Origin: Desulfovibrio aminophilus
Lineage (GTDB): Bacteria > Desulfobacterota > Desulfovibrionia > Desulfovibrionales > Desulfovibrionaceae
Direction: 5' to 3'
DNA: 64,000 bases
Assembly (NCBI RefSeq): GCF_023660105.1
Contig: NZ_JAMHGA010000044.1
Coordinates: 218,409-282,408 of the forward strand
A program made the position numbers and the translations under genes. Under the pieces are notes generated by a model. It was not told the origin of the DNA. It ran no database searches and worked only from the letters and a program-made list of their open reading frames with translations. Shown one piece after another: positions 63,859 to 64,000 of the stretch (positions are counted from its first letter, which is position 1; each line of letters starts with the position of its first letter).

Positions 63859-64000
63859 TCAGAAGCTCACCCGCCAGGTGGCGGTGACGGCGGCCCCGGG
63901 CTGGCGCACGACCAGGCCGCGCGAGGTGGCCTGGTAGTTGTTGTAGACCTCGTTGAAGAGGTTGGTTCCGGCCAGGACGATCTGGTTCTTCAGCCCGTCG
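63859..64000 (-). CDS. TonB-dependent receptor, C-terminal part (partial)
   Basis: The last 46 residues of a gene that continues past the window. They contain NLFNEVYNNYQATSRG and end in WRVSF, the typical final strands of a TonB-dependent barrel with a terminal phenylalanine. The binding-protein gene starts 16 bases after its stop codon, so the receptor appears to lead the ABC-ExbB-ExbD-TonB operon. Confidence 0.85.
   Translation of the reverse strand, partial: DGLKNQIVLAGTNLFNEVYNNYQATSRGLVVRQPGAAVTATWRVSF

Overview
The window reads as about 64 kb of chromosome from a high-GC Gram-negative anaerobe, most likely a member of the Desulfovibrionales. The grounds are an AmiF-type formamidase, a bacterial urea transporter of the Desulfovibrio type, DsrE/F/H-like sulfur proteins, a fused DctQM TRAP permease, several NtrC-class sigma-54 regulators, and outer-membrane/TonB functions. 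Taxonomy is an inference from gene content only. No rRNA, tRNA, CRISPR array or insertion sequence was recognised.

Layout. (1) 1-18 kb, mostly core: the tail of an ammonium channel and its P-II protein, a panC-panD-metK operon, a degenerate GGDEF/TPR protein, a PTS-EIIC/EAL fusion, prepilin peptidase, phenylacetate-CoA ligase, a sialidase-like protein, an anti-anti-sigma factor, a DsbA-type lipoprotein, a membrane GGDEF protein overlapping cardiolipin synthase, a secreted zinc phospholipase C-like protein and an MFS exporter. (2) 18-30 kb, minus strand: one sigma-54 neighbourhood. An OsmC/DsrH/DsrE/DsrF/alkyl-sulfatase operon and a phosphodiesterase-TRAP transporter operon each have a good -24/-12 promoter. 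A PAS-type sigma-54 activator lies between them, and a shared 10-base motif lies upstream of both promoters. (3) 30-43 kb: a chemoreceptor, then a second sigma-54 regulon for amides and urea. It contains amiF, an OFA-type carrier, fmdB plus a urea transporter, and a small tandem-CxxC protein. Three -24/-12 promoters are each preceded by ACAA-N6-TTGT palindromes. A nucleobase-permease/histidine-kinase fusion and an NtrC-type response regulator follow and are the obvious controllers.

(4) 43-48 kb: a MarR-controlled MMPL/LolA-like/outer-membrane-barrel operon that looks like an envelope lipid or hydrophobic-compound transport route. (5) 48-51 kb: an AraC regulator behind a near-perfect Fur box, with a siderophore-type MFS importer. 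(6) 51-57 kb: a TetR-flanked operon of a 1330-residue double acyl-CoA-dehydratase-activase protein, a SAM methyltransferase and a degenerate metallo-beta-lactamase protein. (7) 57-64 kb: a TonB-dependent receptor, then a receptor-(taurine/nitrate-type ABC)-ExbB-ExbD-TonB operon that leaves the window.

Two genes (the alkyl sulfatase and the PAS sigma-54 activator) are split by apparent one-base losses at C/G runs. These could be real mutations or assembly errors. The strongest candidates for undescribed biology are the amide/urea sigma-54 regulon with its permease-kinase sensor, the sigma-54 sulfur-relay/TRAP pair, and the giant activase operon.
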